Positions 1 through 8,719 of a stretch of DNA of 50,425 nt are shown in pieces. A model generated the notes under the pieces. That model ran no database searches. It saw nothing but the letters and a program-made list of their open reading frames with translations, and was not told the origin of the DNA. This DNA comes from Spirochaetia bacterium (GTDB lineage: Bacteria > Spirochaetota > Leptospiria > Leptospirales > Leptonemataceae). The stretch is from the NCBI GenBank assembly GCA_009885105.1, contig VFLI01000047.1, positions 1 through 50,425 of the forward strand, read 5' to 3'. Both the position numbers and the translations under genes were made by a program. Numbering within the stretch: the stretch's first letter is position 1; every line of letters begins with the position of its first letter.

Positions 1-143
1 CAACCTTCCTCGGGCGCCACAAGTCGCAGGCCGATTTCGTCCTCCAGCGCATGAGGCGGAGCATCTATCAGAACATGCATGGCGCGCCACAGCGCGACCC
101 GTACTGCTGTGCTGTCCGGTGCGGAGTCTTTTTTCTCTTCCAT
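1..143 (-). CDS. SAM-dependent methyltransferase, leucine carboxyl methyltransferase-like (TIGR00027 family), N-terminus only
   Basis: The minus strand reads from an ATG at 143 off the left edge, giving 47 residues. They contain the stretch VALWRAMHVLIDAPPHALED, which matches the conserved opening of the TIGR00027 class I SAM-dependent methyltransferases (variants of ALWRALHVQVDAPPHVLED are typical). Family members are soluble enzymes of roughly 270-300 residues that methylate mostly unknown carboxyl or small-molecule substrates, and they are numerous in leptospires and mycobacteria. Only the N-terminal cap region lies in the window, so the SAM-binding glycine motif cannot be checked. An AAGAAG element about 8 bases before the ATG is a weak ribosome-binding site. 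The family call rests on one motif but the motif is distinctive. Confidence 0.72.
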   Translation of the reverse strand, partial: MEEKKDSAPDSTAVRVALWRAMHVLIDAPPHALEDEIGLRLVAPEEG

Positions 144-256
144 GAATGACACTTCTTGTGTAACTGAACTGTTCGTCAAACCCGATCGTTGAATGGCCGC
201 AGACGGCAATCACATCCTGGATAACTATCCGTATCGCCATTTAATGCCCAGCTTTG

Positions 257-703
257 TCAGTCCTGATAAATTCTGATACAGAGGATGCATTCTTTTTCAA
301 AATAGAATGCCAGCTTATGATCTCCCGTGTAGGTCCAGAAATCCTTTTCATTTTTCAGATGAAAGTTTTTGTTATTCATAAGCAGACGCCGGCACCAGGC
401 AGAGTCTTTCGGAAAGGAAGTTAAAACGACATCGGATAAATACTTCTCCGCATCTTCTTTTTTCAGCAGCAAAGCAACCTGATAGTCGCGGTGAGTCGGC
501 CCGGGTATGGACAGGGAGGCATTCATATTCACATCGTATATGTCGAATTCTGCATCCAAGACCTGAGTTCTCACGTTGAAGTACTGTTTCAATACTGCAA
601 TTTTCTCTTCTTTGTTCTGATAGTCGCCGCTTCTTAAGTGATTTTTTTGAGACGAGCAGACAGCAACGGTCATGAGTATAACAGGAAAAAGAATAGATTT
701 CAT
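257..703 (-). CDS. hypothetical lipoprotein, 148 aa
   Basis: The protein opens with MKSILFPVILMTVAVCSSQ: a short basic start, a hydrophobic stretch and a Cys at residue 16 followed by Ser-Ser, so a lipoprotein signal is likely although Val at -1 is unusual and fits only the relaxed spirochaetal lipobox. The rest is soluble, Lys/Asp-rich, with Cys residues near the end (WCRR and ECILC) that could pair in the periplasm. No family is recognised. It follows lpxA on the same strand by about 100 bases but no obvious ribosome-binding site precedes its ATG. Location at the cell envelope is inferred from the signal alone. Confidence 0.6.
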   Translation of the reverse strand: MKSILFPVILMTVAVCSSQKNHLRSGDYQNKEEKIAVLKQYFNVRTQVLDAEFDIYDVNMNASLSIPGPTHRDYQVALLLKKEDAEKYLSDVVLTSFPKDSAWCRRLLMNNKNFHLKNEKDFWTYTGDHKLAFYFEKECILCIRIYQD

Positions 704-807
704 ATTTTAATTTTTAATCGATCACTGCCGAGGATGCTAATTAAGCCGGATGCGTCGGACCTCTGCTGCAAAACGAATGTGAAGGCGAATCGGTCAACGG
801 CGCCGAC

Positions 808-1584
808 TTACCGATGGTCCGTGATTCCGCGGTCGCTCTTCTCGATAAATTCGACGATATTCTGTACTTCTTTTGTCATCTTTTCTTTTTTCAATTCGGC
901 GACGGCCTGCGATGTGTTCATGCCGGAATGATAAATAATTTTGTACGCATGCTTGATGGCGTTGCGCGCTTCCGGAGGCATTCCGGCCCTTTTCATGCCC
1001 ACGGCATTCATGCCGATCACCGTGGCCGGATTTCCATCGGCCGTCGCATATGGCGGAACATCCTTCACTATTTTTGAGCAGCCCGCCACCATGGCATAGT
1101 CACCGACATTGACATGCTGGTGCACAGCCACAACCCCGGAAATAAAAGCAAAATTTCCCACGTCGACGTGACCGGCCAACACCGTGCCGTGCGTGAAAAT
1201 ATTGCTGTCTCCCAGATGGCAGTCATGCCCCACGTGGAAGTTGCCCATAAAATAATTGTTATTGCCCATAGTGGTGGGATGATCCGGCTTTGTGCCTCTG
1301 TGGATATTCGCGCCTTCGCGAAAAATATTTCCATCCCCGATAATCAATCCCGTTTCCGAATTGCGATCATAGCCCAGATCCTGAGGTTCCGCGCCGATAA
1401 CGGCCCCGTGGTAAATGCGATTGTTTTTACCCATCTGTGTGTTGCCGTAAATGCGCACAGAACTGGCTATTACCGTGCCGGCTCCTATTGTTACATTTTT
1501 TTCAATGACTGTGTACGGGCCGATTTCGACGGATTCGTCGATCTGGGCAGTTTTGTCTATTATCGCTGTTGGATGTATTTTCAT
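808..1584 (-). CDS. lpxA: acyl-[ACP]--UDP-N-acetylglucosamine O-acyltransferase LpxA
   Basis: LpxA performs the first committed step of lipid A synthesis, moving a 3-hydroxyacyl chain from acyl carrier protein to the 3-position of UDP-GlcNAc (or of the GlcNAc3N analogue in leptospires). The 258-residue protein is of normal family length. Residues 1-190 show the hexapeptide-repeat left-handed beta-helix (HPTAIIDKTAQIDESVEIGP and following), including IHRGT at 94-98, the catalytic region NFHVGHDC with the general-base His at 120, TVLAGHVDVGNFAFISG and VHQHVNVG. The C-terminal 60 residues form the expected helical tail. AGGCGG precedes the ATG by 6 bases. It stands alone here rather than in an lpxD-fabZ-lpxA operon, and is divergent from ppdK. 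The nucleotide-sugar substrate cannot be decided from sequence alone. Confidence 0.95.
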   Translation of the reverse strand: MKIHPTAIIDKTAQIDESVEIGPYTVIEKNVTIGAGTVIASSVRIYGNTQMGKNNRIYHGAVIGAEPQDLGYDRNSETGLIIGDGNIFREGANIHRGTKPDHPTTMGNNNYFMGNFHVGHDCHLGDSNIFTHGTVLAGHVDVGNFAFISGVVAVHQHVNVGDYAMVAGCSKIVKDVPPYATADGNPATVIGMNAVGMKRAGMPPEARNAIKHAYKIIYHSGMNTSQAVAELKKEKMTKEVQNIVEFIEKSDRGITDHR

Positions 1585-1628
1585 AGGTGCCGCCTGAGTG
1601 ACATGATATTTATCAGTTCCAAAAACTA

Positions 1629-1658
1629 TTGATTTTTTTCATTGTCTTTGTATACAAT
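1629..1658 (+). promoter_or_regulatory. candidate sigma-70 promoter with a TTGTATACAA palindrome, upstream of ppdK
   Basis: TTGATT at 1629-1634 is followed after 16 bases by TATACA at 1651-1656 (or TACAAT at 1653-1658 after 18). A perfect 10-base palindrome, TTGTATACAA, spans 1648-1657 and therefore covers the -10 box; a related ATTGTATA recurs at 1678-1685. The overlap would suit a repressor or pyruvate/PEP-responsive regulator, but this is inference. The next gene start is at 1746. Confidence 0.45.
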
Positions 1659-1745
1659 CAAAATTTTCCGGAAAGAGATTGTATATAAGGATCGGTTTTG
1701 CATCGCTGGGCAGGCGGCAGAATAAAAACGAAACGGGAGCTGGTT

Positions 1746-4439
1746 ATGTCACATGTATATTTCTTTGGCGAAGGCCGGGCGGAAGGAACTGAGCTTGGCA
1801 AGAAAATCCTGGGCGGTAAAGGCGCAAATCTGGCGGAAATGGCGAGGCTGGGTATTCCCGTGCCTCCGGGTCTGATCATCACTACGGATGCCTGCAAATA
1901 CTATTCCGCAAACGGCCGCTTACCTGACGGCATGATGGAAGATGTTCATAAAAAAATGAAAGAACTGAACCAGGCTGCGGGAAAGACTTTTGCGGATGCA
2001 TCAAATCCGCTGCTCGTTTCGGTTCGTTCCGGCGCTCCGGTGAGCATGCCCGGAATGATGGACACGATTCTCAATCTCGGATTGAATCCAAGCACGGTGG
2101 ACGGCCTGATCAAACAGACCTCCAATCCGCGCTTTGTTAACGATTCATACCGGCGATTCATCCAGATGTTCAGCGATGTCGTTCTGGGTGTTGAGCATCA
2201 TGATTTCGAAGTTGCCCTGGAAGCGGCGAAAAAACAAAAAGGCGTCAAAGATGACACAGGACTCGACGCGGATGATCTGAAGAAACTCATAGAAGAATAT
2301 AAAAAAATTGTCCGTAAAGACGCAGGGATCGATTTTCCGGATGATCCCTATGTTCAACTGGAAAAAGCGATTGAGGCAGTCTTTAAATCCTGGGACAATG
2401 ACCGCGCGAAATTCTACCGAAAACTCAACGGTATTCCTGACGATCTGGGAACGGCCATAAATGTTCAGGCCATGGTATTCGGAAATATGGGCGAGGACAG
2501 CGGAACCGGCGTCGCCTTCACGCGCGATCCTTCAACGGGAGAAAGAAAATTCTACGGCGAGTTCTTGATGAACGCGCAGGGCGAAGACGTCGTCGCCGGC
2601 ATACGCACACCGCATCCGATCAAGGATCTTCAGGAAATCATGCCGGAAGCCTACAGCAAACTTTTTGAAATTCAGGACAGACTGGAAAAGCATTTCAAGG
2701 ACATGCAGGACATTGAATTCACCATTCAGCAGAAAAAACTGTATCTTCTTCAGACGCGCTCCGGCAAGCGCACGGGTTTTGCCGCGCTTCGCATCGCCGT
2801 CGAGATGGTCGATGAAGGGCTGATCGATAAGAAAACGGCTCTGATGCGTGTGGATCCGGAAACAGTTCCCTCGCTTCTTGCCCCGATTTTCCATCAGGAG
2901 CAGAAAAAAAAGGCCGTCGAAGGCGGCAGACTGCTGACCAAGGGATTGAACGCTGGCCCGGGCGCCGCTTCCGCCGCTCTGGTCCTTTCTTCGCAGCTGG
3001 CCCAGGAACTGGCCCTCAAGGGTCAAAAAACAATCCTTGTCAGGTTTGAGACGAGTCCGGAAGATATCATAGGAATGGAGGCGTCAGAGGGCATTCTGAC
3101 AGCGCGCGGAGGCATGACTTCGCATGCGGCTGTCGTTGCCCGGGGCATGAACAAACCCTGCGTTGTGGGCTGTTCCGCTCTGCAGATCGATATCAAAGCA
3201 AAAACAATGACTGTTAAAAAATCGGACGGATCCGTTGTCACTCTTGCAGAAGGCGATGACATTTCAATCGATGGAAGCACGGGCGAGGTTCTGAAAGGAC
3301 ACCTGGACACGCAGCCTTCGGAGATCGACCAGGCGCTGCACGGAGAGAATGGAGATGTCTCCAGGCTTGCGGAGGATTTCATAAAACTGCTTTCCTGGGC
3401 GGACGAAGTACGGCGTCTTCGTGTTCGAGCGAACGCAGATATTCCCCGGGACGCAAAGACGGCCAGAATGTACGGCGCCGAAGGAATCGGGCTGTGCCGC
3501 ACGGAGCATATGTTCTTTGGGGGCGAACGCATTCTCGCAATGCGTGAAATGATTCTGGCAGAAACTGCAGTGGAGCGAGAAAAAGCTCTGGCAAAAATTC
3601 TTCCGTATCAGCGTGAGGACTTCGAAGGTCTTTTTCAATCCATGAACGGTCTGCCGGTTACGATACGGCTGCTCGATCCGCCTCTGCACGAATTTCTGCC
3701 GCACACATTCAAAGAAGACGAAGACCTGGCAAAAAGCCTGGGAATCTCGCCCGAAAAAATACGAAATCGTGTGCAGAGCCTGCATGAAATGAATCCCATG
3801 CTGGGACATCGCGGTTGCCGGCTGGGCATAACGTATCCGGAAATCACAAGAATGCAGGTCAGGGCGATATTTGAGGCGGCCTGCAATATCAAGAAAAAGG
3901 GCATCGATGTGAAGCCGGAAGTCATGGTGCCTCTTGTCGGTCATGAAAAGGAATTGAAATTCCAGAAAGAGATTATCGACAGTGTGGCCAAGGAAGTGAT
4001 GACTGAAAAAGGAATTGAAATTGCTTATCTCGCCGGTACGATGATTGAAGTGCCGCGCGCGGCGATTCGAGCGGCGCAGATCGCAGAGTATGCGCAGTTT
4101 TTCAGTTTCGGAACAAACGATTTGACGCAGATGACACTGGCCTTTTCCCGCGATGACGCGGGAAGTTTCCTTGGCGACTATGTGGACCGCGGTATTTACG
4201 AAAGAAGTCCCTTTGTCACCATCGATCAGGATGGCGTGGGCGATCTCATCAAGATCGCAATTGAGCGCGGAAAACAGATCCGTCCCAACATTAAACTGGG
4301 AGTCTGCGGCGAACACGGAGGCGACTCCGCCAGCATCCATTTCTTCAACAAAATTGGTCTGGATTATGTGAGCTGTTCGCCCTTCCGGGTTGCCGTGGCA
4401 AGACTTGCAGCGGCGCAGGCGGCTTTGAGTCAGTCATAG
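1746..4439 (+). CDS. ppdK: pyruvate, phosphate dikinase
   Basis: PPDK interconverts pyruvate + ATP + Pi with PEP + AMP + PPi and works in the cytoplasm at the glycolysis/gluconeogenesis junction. The product is 897 residues, close to the usual 870-900. The N-terminal ATP-grasp part includes VSMPGMMDTILNLGLN and QAMVFGNMG; the swivelling domain carries GGMTSHAAVVARGMNKPCV with the phosphorylated His at 460; the C-terminal TIM barrel has GTNDLTQM and GVCGEHGGD with the catalytic Cys at 854. The chosen ATG has GGGAG 7 bases upstream; an in-frame TTG 48 bases earlier lacks a comparable site and would add residues foreign to the family. The ClC gene follows after 7 bases, suggesting cotranscription. 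No broken or missing residue was noticed. Confidence 0.97.
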   Translation: MSHVYFFGEGRAEGTELGKKILGGKGANLAEMARLGIPVPPGLIITTDACKYYSANGRLPDGMMEDVHKKMKELNQAAGKTFADASNPLLVSVRSGAPVSMPGMMDTILNLGLNPSTVDGLIKQTSNPRFVNDSYRRFIQMFSDVVLGVEHHDFEVALEAAKKQKGVKDDTGLDADDLKKLIEEYKKIVRKDAGIDFPDDPYVQLEKAIEAVFKSWDNDRAKFYRKLNGIPDDLGTAINVQAMVFGNMGEDSGTGVAFTRDPSTGERKFYGEFLMNAQGEDVVAGIRTPHPIKDLQEIMPEAYSKLFEIQDRLEKHFKDMQDIEFTIQQKKLYLLQTRSGKRTGFAALRIAVEMVDEGLIDKKTALMRVDPETVPSLLAPIFHQEQKKKAVEGGRLLTKGLNAGPGAASAALVLSSQLAQELALKGQKTILVRFETSPEDIIGMEASEGILTARGGMTSHAAVVARGMNKPCVVGCSALQIDIKAKTMTVKKSDGSVVTLAEGDDISIDGSTGEVLKGHLDTQPSEIDQALHGENGDVSRLAEDFIKLLSWADEVRRLRVRANADIPRDAKTARMYGAEGIGLCRTEHMFFGGERILAMREMILAETAVEREKALAKILPYQREDFEGLFQSMNGLPVTIRLLDPPLHEFLPHTFKEDEDLAKSLGISPEKIRNRVQSLHEMNPMLGHRGCRLGITYPEITRMQVRAIFEAACNIKKKGIDVKPEVMVPLVGHEKELKFQKEIIDSVAKEVMTEKGIEIAYLAGTMIEVPRAAIRAAQIAEYAQFFSFGTNDLTQMTLAFSRDDAGSFLGDYVDRGIYERSPFVTIDQDGVGDLIKIAIERGKQIRPNIKLGVCGEHGGDSASIHFFNKIGLDYVSCSPFRVAVARLAAAQAALSQS

Positions 4440-4446
4440 AATTTCC

Positions 4447-6231
4447 GTGAAGAATTACTTTCGGATACGCGGTCCCGGGACGATCTATGCCTATTCAATC
4501 GTAATAGGAATCGTGGCGGGTCTGCTTGCCGTAGGTTTTTCCGCTCTCGTGAACCTGAGCGAATCTGCCGTGTCCACTTTCGCATCCGGGGTTTCGCCCG
4601 GAAACTGGAGTTTGTTTTCCGGAACATCGGTCGGCGCATTCTCGGGTATCGGACTGGCAGTGGTTCTTTTTCTGCCGGCGTTTGGCGGGCTCTGCAGCGG
4701 TATCATCACGCATTTCTTATGCCCGCAGGCCGCCGGATCCGGAACCGATGCTCTCATCCGCGCGTTTCACCATGAGGAAGGCCGGATCGCCGCGAAAGTC
4801 CCTGTCGTAAAATCAATCGCCACTCTTTTCACCATATCGTCCGGGGGAAGCGCCGGGAAAGAAGGCCCGACGATGCAGATCGGAGGGGGCATTGGTTCGG
4901 CTCTCGCCGACGCGATCGGAGCCGGAGCGCGGGCACGGCGGACTCTCATGCTGGCCGGAACGGCGGCCGGACTGTCGGCGATTTTCCAGGCGCCGTTTGG
5001 AGCCGCTCTGACGGCGGCGGAATCTCTCTATAAGGAAGATATTGAAAGCGATTCGCTGATTCCCTGTTTTCTTTCTTCTGTCACGGCCTATCTGACCGGT
5101 AGAATATTTCTGGGCGACAGGCCGATTCTCTTTGTGCAGAATCTCTCTTTCCAAAATTACGCGGAGATACCGTTCTATCTGATTCTGGGACTCGTCTGCT
5201 GGCTGTCCGGCAAAATGTTCGTCGAACTTTTCCGATTTCTCGGCGGGAGTTTTTCACGCCTGAAAGTGCATCCTGTGTTGAAGCCGGCGTTGGGCGGTCT
5301 GATTGTTGGTCTGATCGGTCTTTTTTTTCCCGAAGCTATAGGAGTCGGTTTCAGGCATCTGCAGAGCTGGGTGAGCGGCCGCATGCCTCTTGAGAATGGA
5401 TCGGCGCTTCTGACGGCAGGAGCTTTTATCGCAATCGCTATTTTGAAAATGGTTTCAACTTCATTCACGGTCGGCTCGGGAGGATCGGGCGGTGTGTTCG
5501 GTCCGTCTCTGTTTATCGGCGGGGCAGTCGGCGGAGCCGTGGGTTGTGCGGCGATGTGGCTGTTTCCCGAAATTGGGATTTCCGTGCCGGCATTTATTCT
5601 CGTGGGTATGGCCGCGTTCTTTTCCGGAGCAGCCAGCGCGCCGCTGGCCGGCATGGTGATGGTGTGCGACATGGTCGGCAGCTACAGTCTGCTGCCGGCC
5701 CTGATGGTGGCGTCGATCATAGCCTTTCTAACGCGAAGGAAGCGCACTCTTTATCCCAGCCAGCTTCAGAATCGTTTCGAATCGCCGGCCCATTACTGGG
5801 ATATGGATCTGGATGTGCTTTCACGTATGCAAATACGGGATATGTTGTTTGCTCTGCGAAAAAAGGCCGTCGTGAAAAGCGGCGATCTGCTCTCTGAAAT
5901 TCAGGACCGCGCGCCGGAAATGCAGGCCAGCGATTTTATCGTGCTGGATGGGGAGGGTCGATATTTTGGTATGCTCTCTTTGAAAAAAGTCCGCCTCTCA
6001 TTTCTCGACCAGGCGGCCCGCTTTCTGATCACAGCAGGAGACGCCGCAGACGGCGCTTTCCCGCCGCTCGACCCGGATCAGACGCTCAGTGCGGCGATGC
6101 GCCTGATGACGGAGAAGGAAACGGACAAGGCGCCGGTCGTGCATGAAGGCATATTTCTGGGCTACATCAAGCATTCTCAGATTCTTGAGGAATATTACAG
6201 AAAAATTGAAAAAAGCGGAAGCGGGAAGTGA
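4447..6231 (+). CDS. ClC-family chloride channel/transporter with C-terminal CBS domains
   Basis: This 594-residue inner-membrane protein has the ClC fold over about residues 1-440: GSGTD around Ser98 (the GSGIP position), GSAGKEGPTMQ with the external gating Glu at 139, FQAPFGAALTAAES at 180-193, and GSGGSGGVFGP near 340. From about 455 to 590 it carries a soluble pair of CBS motifs, which in this family bind nucleotides and tune gating. The internal proton-transfer Glu of CLC-ec1 aligns with Ser193 here (Glu192 precedes it), so proton coupling may be altered; whether it is a channel or an exchanger cannot be told. Translation seems to start at GTG 7 bases after ppdK; no strong ribosome-binding site is visible, consistent with coupling. 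Its stop overlaps the HIT gene start. Confidence 0.9.
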   Translation: MKNYFRIRGPGTIYAYSIVIGIVAGLLAVGFSALVNLSESAVSTFASGVSPGNWSLFSGTSVGAFSGIGLAVVLFLPAFGGLCSGIITHFLCPQAAGSGTDALIRAFHHEEGRIAAKVPVVKSIATLFTISSGGSAGKEGPTMQIGGGIGSALADAIGAGARARRTLMLAGTAAGLSAIFQAPFGAALTAAESLYKEDIESDSLIPCFLSSVTAYLTGRIFLGDRPILFVQNLSFQNYAEIPFYLILGLVCWLSGKMFVELFRFLGGSFSRLKVHPVLKPALGGLIVGLIGLFFPEAIGVGFRHLQSWVSGRMPLENGSALLTAGAFIAIAILKMVSTSFTVGSGGSGGVFGPSLFIGGAVGGAVGCAAMWLFPEIGISVPAFILVGMAAFFSGAASAPLAGMVMVCDMVGSYSLLPALMVASIIAFLTRRKRTLYPSQLQNRFESPAHYWDMDLDVLSRMQIRDMLFALRKKAVVKSGDLLSEIQDRAPEMQASDFIVLDGEGRYFGMLSLKKVRLSFLDQAARFLITAGDAADGAFPPLDPDQTLSAAMRLMTEKETDKAPVVHEGIFLGYIKHSQILEEYYRKIEKSGSGK

Positions 6232-6680
6232 ATACTCATAACAACTGTCTTGCCTGCGAAATCGCCGCGAATCCCGATACGGCTCCCGGCGGACTGATCC
6301 ATGAGGGAAAATTCTGGAATGTCTGCCACAGCGCACGGCCGGCTCTTATGCGGGGTTCGCTTTTTATTTTTCCAAAGAGGCACTGTGAAAATATTTATGA
6401 TCTGACAATGGAAGAAGCGGCCGAGTACGGAATTGTTCTGCAAAAAACCGGCGCTGCAATGCGTGATGCGTTTGCGCCGGAGAGAATTTATGTCTGTTCT
6501 TTTGGCGAGGTGATGCGCCATGTCCATTTCCATATTATTCCGCGAATGCCGACGATGTCTGCGGCAGGGCCTGAAGTGATTCAGGCGATTTTTGAGAAAA
6601 GAATATTTGTTTGCTCCGACGAGGAGGCGGCCGCTGCGGCGAAGGCTGTGCGCGAACGCTTCAATCGGAAAATAAGCTGA
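6228..6680 (+). CDS. HIT-family nucleotide hydrolase/transferase
   Basis: The 150-residue protein ends its conserved core with HVHFHIIPR, the His-phi-His-phi-His signature; the three histidines are 98, 100 and 102, the middle one being the usual nucleophile attacking the alpha-phosphate of nucleotides. Its N-terminus has C-x-x-C (CLAC), seen in HIT proteins that hold a structural zinc. GSLFIFPKRHCENIYDLT is the usual strand-helix before the active site. The substrate (Ap4A, AMP-lysine/aminoacyl-adenylate or another) is not predictable. It starts with GTG inside the stop codon of the ClC gene (GTGA overlap) behind GCGGGAAG, so translational coupling with ppdK-clc is likely. Confidence 0.9.
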   Translation: MNTHNNCLACEIAANPDTAPGGLIHEGKFWNVCHSARPALMRGSLFIFPKRHCENIYDLTMEEAAEYGIVLQKTGAAMRDAFAPERIYVCSFGEVMRHVHFHIIPRMPTMSAAGPEVIQAIFEKRIFVCSDEEAAAAAKAVRERFNRKIS

Positions 6681-6755
6681 AGCTTCTTAACAGTGTTTGG
6701 TTCATTCATAAGCTGAGGATTTATTCTTATTGACCCCCTGTGCCCCTAAAAAAAA

Positions 6756-8531
6756 ATGACCATCAGAATGCTGAAATACTTGAGAATTCGCTTTGTGCGT
6801 GACTGGGTTCTATTTGTCGAGCGGATGACAGACCGTTACACCGCTTCACGTCTCTCCGGCGGGCCTGTGGTCCCTCTGCGCGGCCTGGCTATGCTCGCGC
6901 TGATAGTAACCGGTGTCGTGCTGATCGTCGGACCGATTCAGAGCGCCCTTCGAAAGTCTCAGACAGAGCCGGAGTACATCGGCCAGTATCGCGCAAAAAT
7001 GCCGGAAGGACTGAAAATAGAAAACGGCCGGCTGACTCTGGTATGTTCCGGCAGGGAAAATATCCGTCAAATAGTTAAAAATTATTATAATTATTCCGCT
7101 ATATTTCTTTCGGCTAAAATGGAAGAGGAGACTCTTCGGCTGAATCCGGACGGTTTCGTTTCCGGCCGATGCCGCAAAGACGCTAAGATATCCATCCCGC
7201 TTCCGATTCTCGAGCCGGTGGTAAACGAGCCGCTGGGCTGGCCGTCGGATCATCCCGTTCTTGCTGTGTATCTGACGGGAGATAACACTGTGCCCCGCCG
7301 GCTGGCGGCGGAAACGGTCCGATTGAAAAGCGTGGGCGCCAATGCCGTCGTTTTTGATGTAAAGGACATTCTCGGCGTTGTCAATTATCGTTCGTCCGTG
7401 CCTGCCGTGGAAGAGTACAGACGCTATCAACCGCCGATTCCAAGCATTACTAAAACCATCGGCTTTCTTCACTCGAACGGCATTTATGTGATCGCCAGGA
7501 TGGCCCTCTTTCAGGATCAGAACCTGGCAACCCGGCGTCCGGATCTTGCGATTCGTGACGGCAATTCGCCGACCGGGCAGCTGCTTGTAAAAGGCAGGCC
7601 GCTCTGGGTCGATCCAGGTCTGGCAGAAGTGCGGCAGTACAATCTGGACATTGTGGAGGAGCTGATTCTTCTCGGAGTCGATGAAATTCAGTTTGACTAC
7701 GTACGGTATCCGGCCGAGGGAAATCTGAACCGGGTCACCTACCACAACGTTCGCGACAGTCTGGACAAATCCAGAAACCTGCAGAGTTTCCTGGCCTCCG
7801 CCTGGATGATGACTCGCCGCATGGGAGTTCGCACAGCCATTGATATTTTTGGAGTGGTGGCCTGGGGAGAAGAGGTCGACGTTAAAACTACAGGACAGAG
7901 GATCGAAATGCTGGCTCCCTTTGTCGATGTCATCAGCCCGATGCTCTATCCTTCGCACTTCAACGCGGGATTTGACGGATTTGACCGGCCCGCCGATCAG
8001 GGATTTCATTTCTATTCCAGCGGTGTGCGAAAAGTGATTGAAAAGGCCTCTCCGGCGATCGTGACAGTCCGTCCCTGGGTGCAGGCCTTCAAATGGCGCG
8101 TCAGTCATTATAATGAAAATTACATCCGCGACCAGATCAACGGCATCCGCGAAGGCGGCGGAACCGGATGGATGATGTGGAATGCCGGAAATGAATACGA
8201 TCTCGTTTACAGGGCCCTGCGAAATGTTGCGTCGGCGCCGGTGAACAGCTCCGCACCGGGAAGGTCTGCCATTTCGAATCATCCGCATACTGCTGCCGGG
8301 AACTTAAATCCTCAACGCAGCAATTCTCGAACTGTCAATCCACGTTCTGCCAATCGGCCTGCGGGTATTACACCTGCCGGTAATCTGCCTGCGCCTGCGA
8401 ACATCGCCTCAACTCCGGCTCAGTCTGGTGAAGGGGAAAATTCGCTCCCCGAACAGCGAAACCCTCCGCCTGAAGCAGGAAATTCGCAGGCTGAAACGGA
8501 CAGTCAGCCGTCTGATTCATCGGAACGATGA
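6756..8531 (+). CDS. membrane-anchored putative glycoside hydrolase (DUF4015 type)
   Basis: The 591-residue protein has a short cytoplasmic N-terminus, one membrane segment at about 45-65 (AMLALIVTGVVLIVGPI), a linker, and from about 165 to 480 a TIM-barrel-like domain of the DUF4015 putative glycosyl hydrolase family: NAVVFDVKDILGVVNY, IYVIARMALFQDQNLA, PLWVDPG, GVDEIQFDYVRYPAEGN and ISPMLYPSHF. Acidic residues in the EIQFDYVRYP motif are plausible catalysts by family analogy. The last 85 residues are a low-complexity Asn/Pro/Ala/Ser tail. The barrel would face the periplasm, so a role in cell-wall or exopolysaccharide turnover is reasonable but unproven. The ATG at 6756 lacks a clear ribosome-binding site; ATG at 6768 is an alternative start. 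Confidence 0.82.
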   Translation: MTIRMLKYLRIRFVRDWVLFVERMTDRYTASRLSGGPVVPLRGLAMLALIVTGVVLIVGPIQSALRKSQTEPEYIGQYRAKMPEGLKIENGRLTLVCSGRENIRQIVKNYYNYSAIFLSAKMEEETLRLNPDGFVSGRCRKDAKISIPLPILEPVVNEPLGWPSDHPVLAVYLTGDNTVPRRLAAETVRLKSVGANAVVFDVKDILGVVNYRSSVPAVEEYRRYQPPIPSITKTIGFLHSNGIYVIARMALFQDQNLATRRPDLAIRDGNSPTGQLLVKGRPLWVDPGLAEVRQYNLDIVEELILLGVDEIQFDYVRYPAEGNLNRVTYHNVRDSLDKSRNLQSFLASAWMMTRRMGVRTAIDIFGVVAWGEEVDVKTTGQRIEMLAPFVDVISPMLYPSHFNAGFDGFDRPADQGFHFYSSGVRKVIEKASPAIVTVRPWVQAFKWRVSHYNENYIRDQINGIREGGGTGWMMWNAGNEYDLVYRALRNVASAPVNSSAPGRSAISNHPHTAAGNLNPQRSNSRTVNPRSANRPAGITPAGNLPAPANIASTPAQSGEGENSLPEQRNPPPEAGNSQAETDSQPSDSSER

Positions 8532-8538
8532 TTCGTCC

Positions 8539-8631
8539 ATGCGCGAAATTCTGATTACAATCGGAATGCTTTGCGCCTCCAATCTCTTAATGCTGTACGC
8601 CTGGTACGGCCATCTCGTTTTCATGCAGTGA
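8539..8631 (+). pseudogene. 30-codon N-terminal stub of a DUF486 (DMT_6) membrane protein
   Basis: The reading frame MREILITIGMLCASNLLMLY, continuing with AWYGHL, closely resembles the first transmembrane helix of DUF486 proteins, small putative drug/metabolite-transporter-like membrane proteins of about 110 residues whose start normally reads like LLLIASNVFMTFAWYGHLK. Here the frame ends with a TGA six residues after that motif, and no later helices (such as the PANRIG end typical of the family) were found before the next gene. The stub sits 7 bases after the glycoside hydrolase stop. A functional 30-residue membrane peptide cannot be excluded, but the family match argues for a remnant. Confidence 0.55.
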
Positions 8632-8719
8632 CATAATTCGCGGCGCTGAAACAGGGTCATCAATGGATTTACATTCTAAAAACGAGCAACACAGGGGAAT
8701 TTGAGGCAGTAAACTTCCT

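Noticed and set aside
1698..1745. TTG start extending ppdK by 16 residues
   Set aside because: The ATG at 1746 has a good Shine-Dalgarno and matches the family N-terminus; the extension does not.
3264..4340. A 358-codon open frame antisense to ppdK
   Set aside because: It lies opposite a highly conserved coding region, has no recognisable motif or ribosome-binding site, and is explained by codon bias of ppdK.
6846..8288. A 480-codon open frame antisense to the putative glycoside hydrolase
   Set aside because: Its translation is His/Arg-rich with no domain, while the sense strand has clear DUF4015 motifs; antisense shadow.
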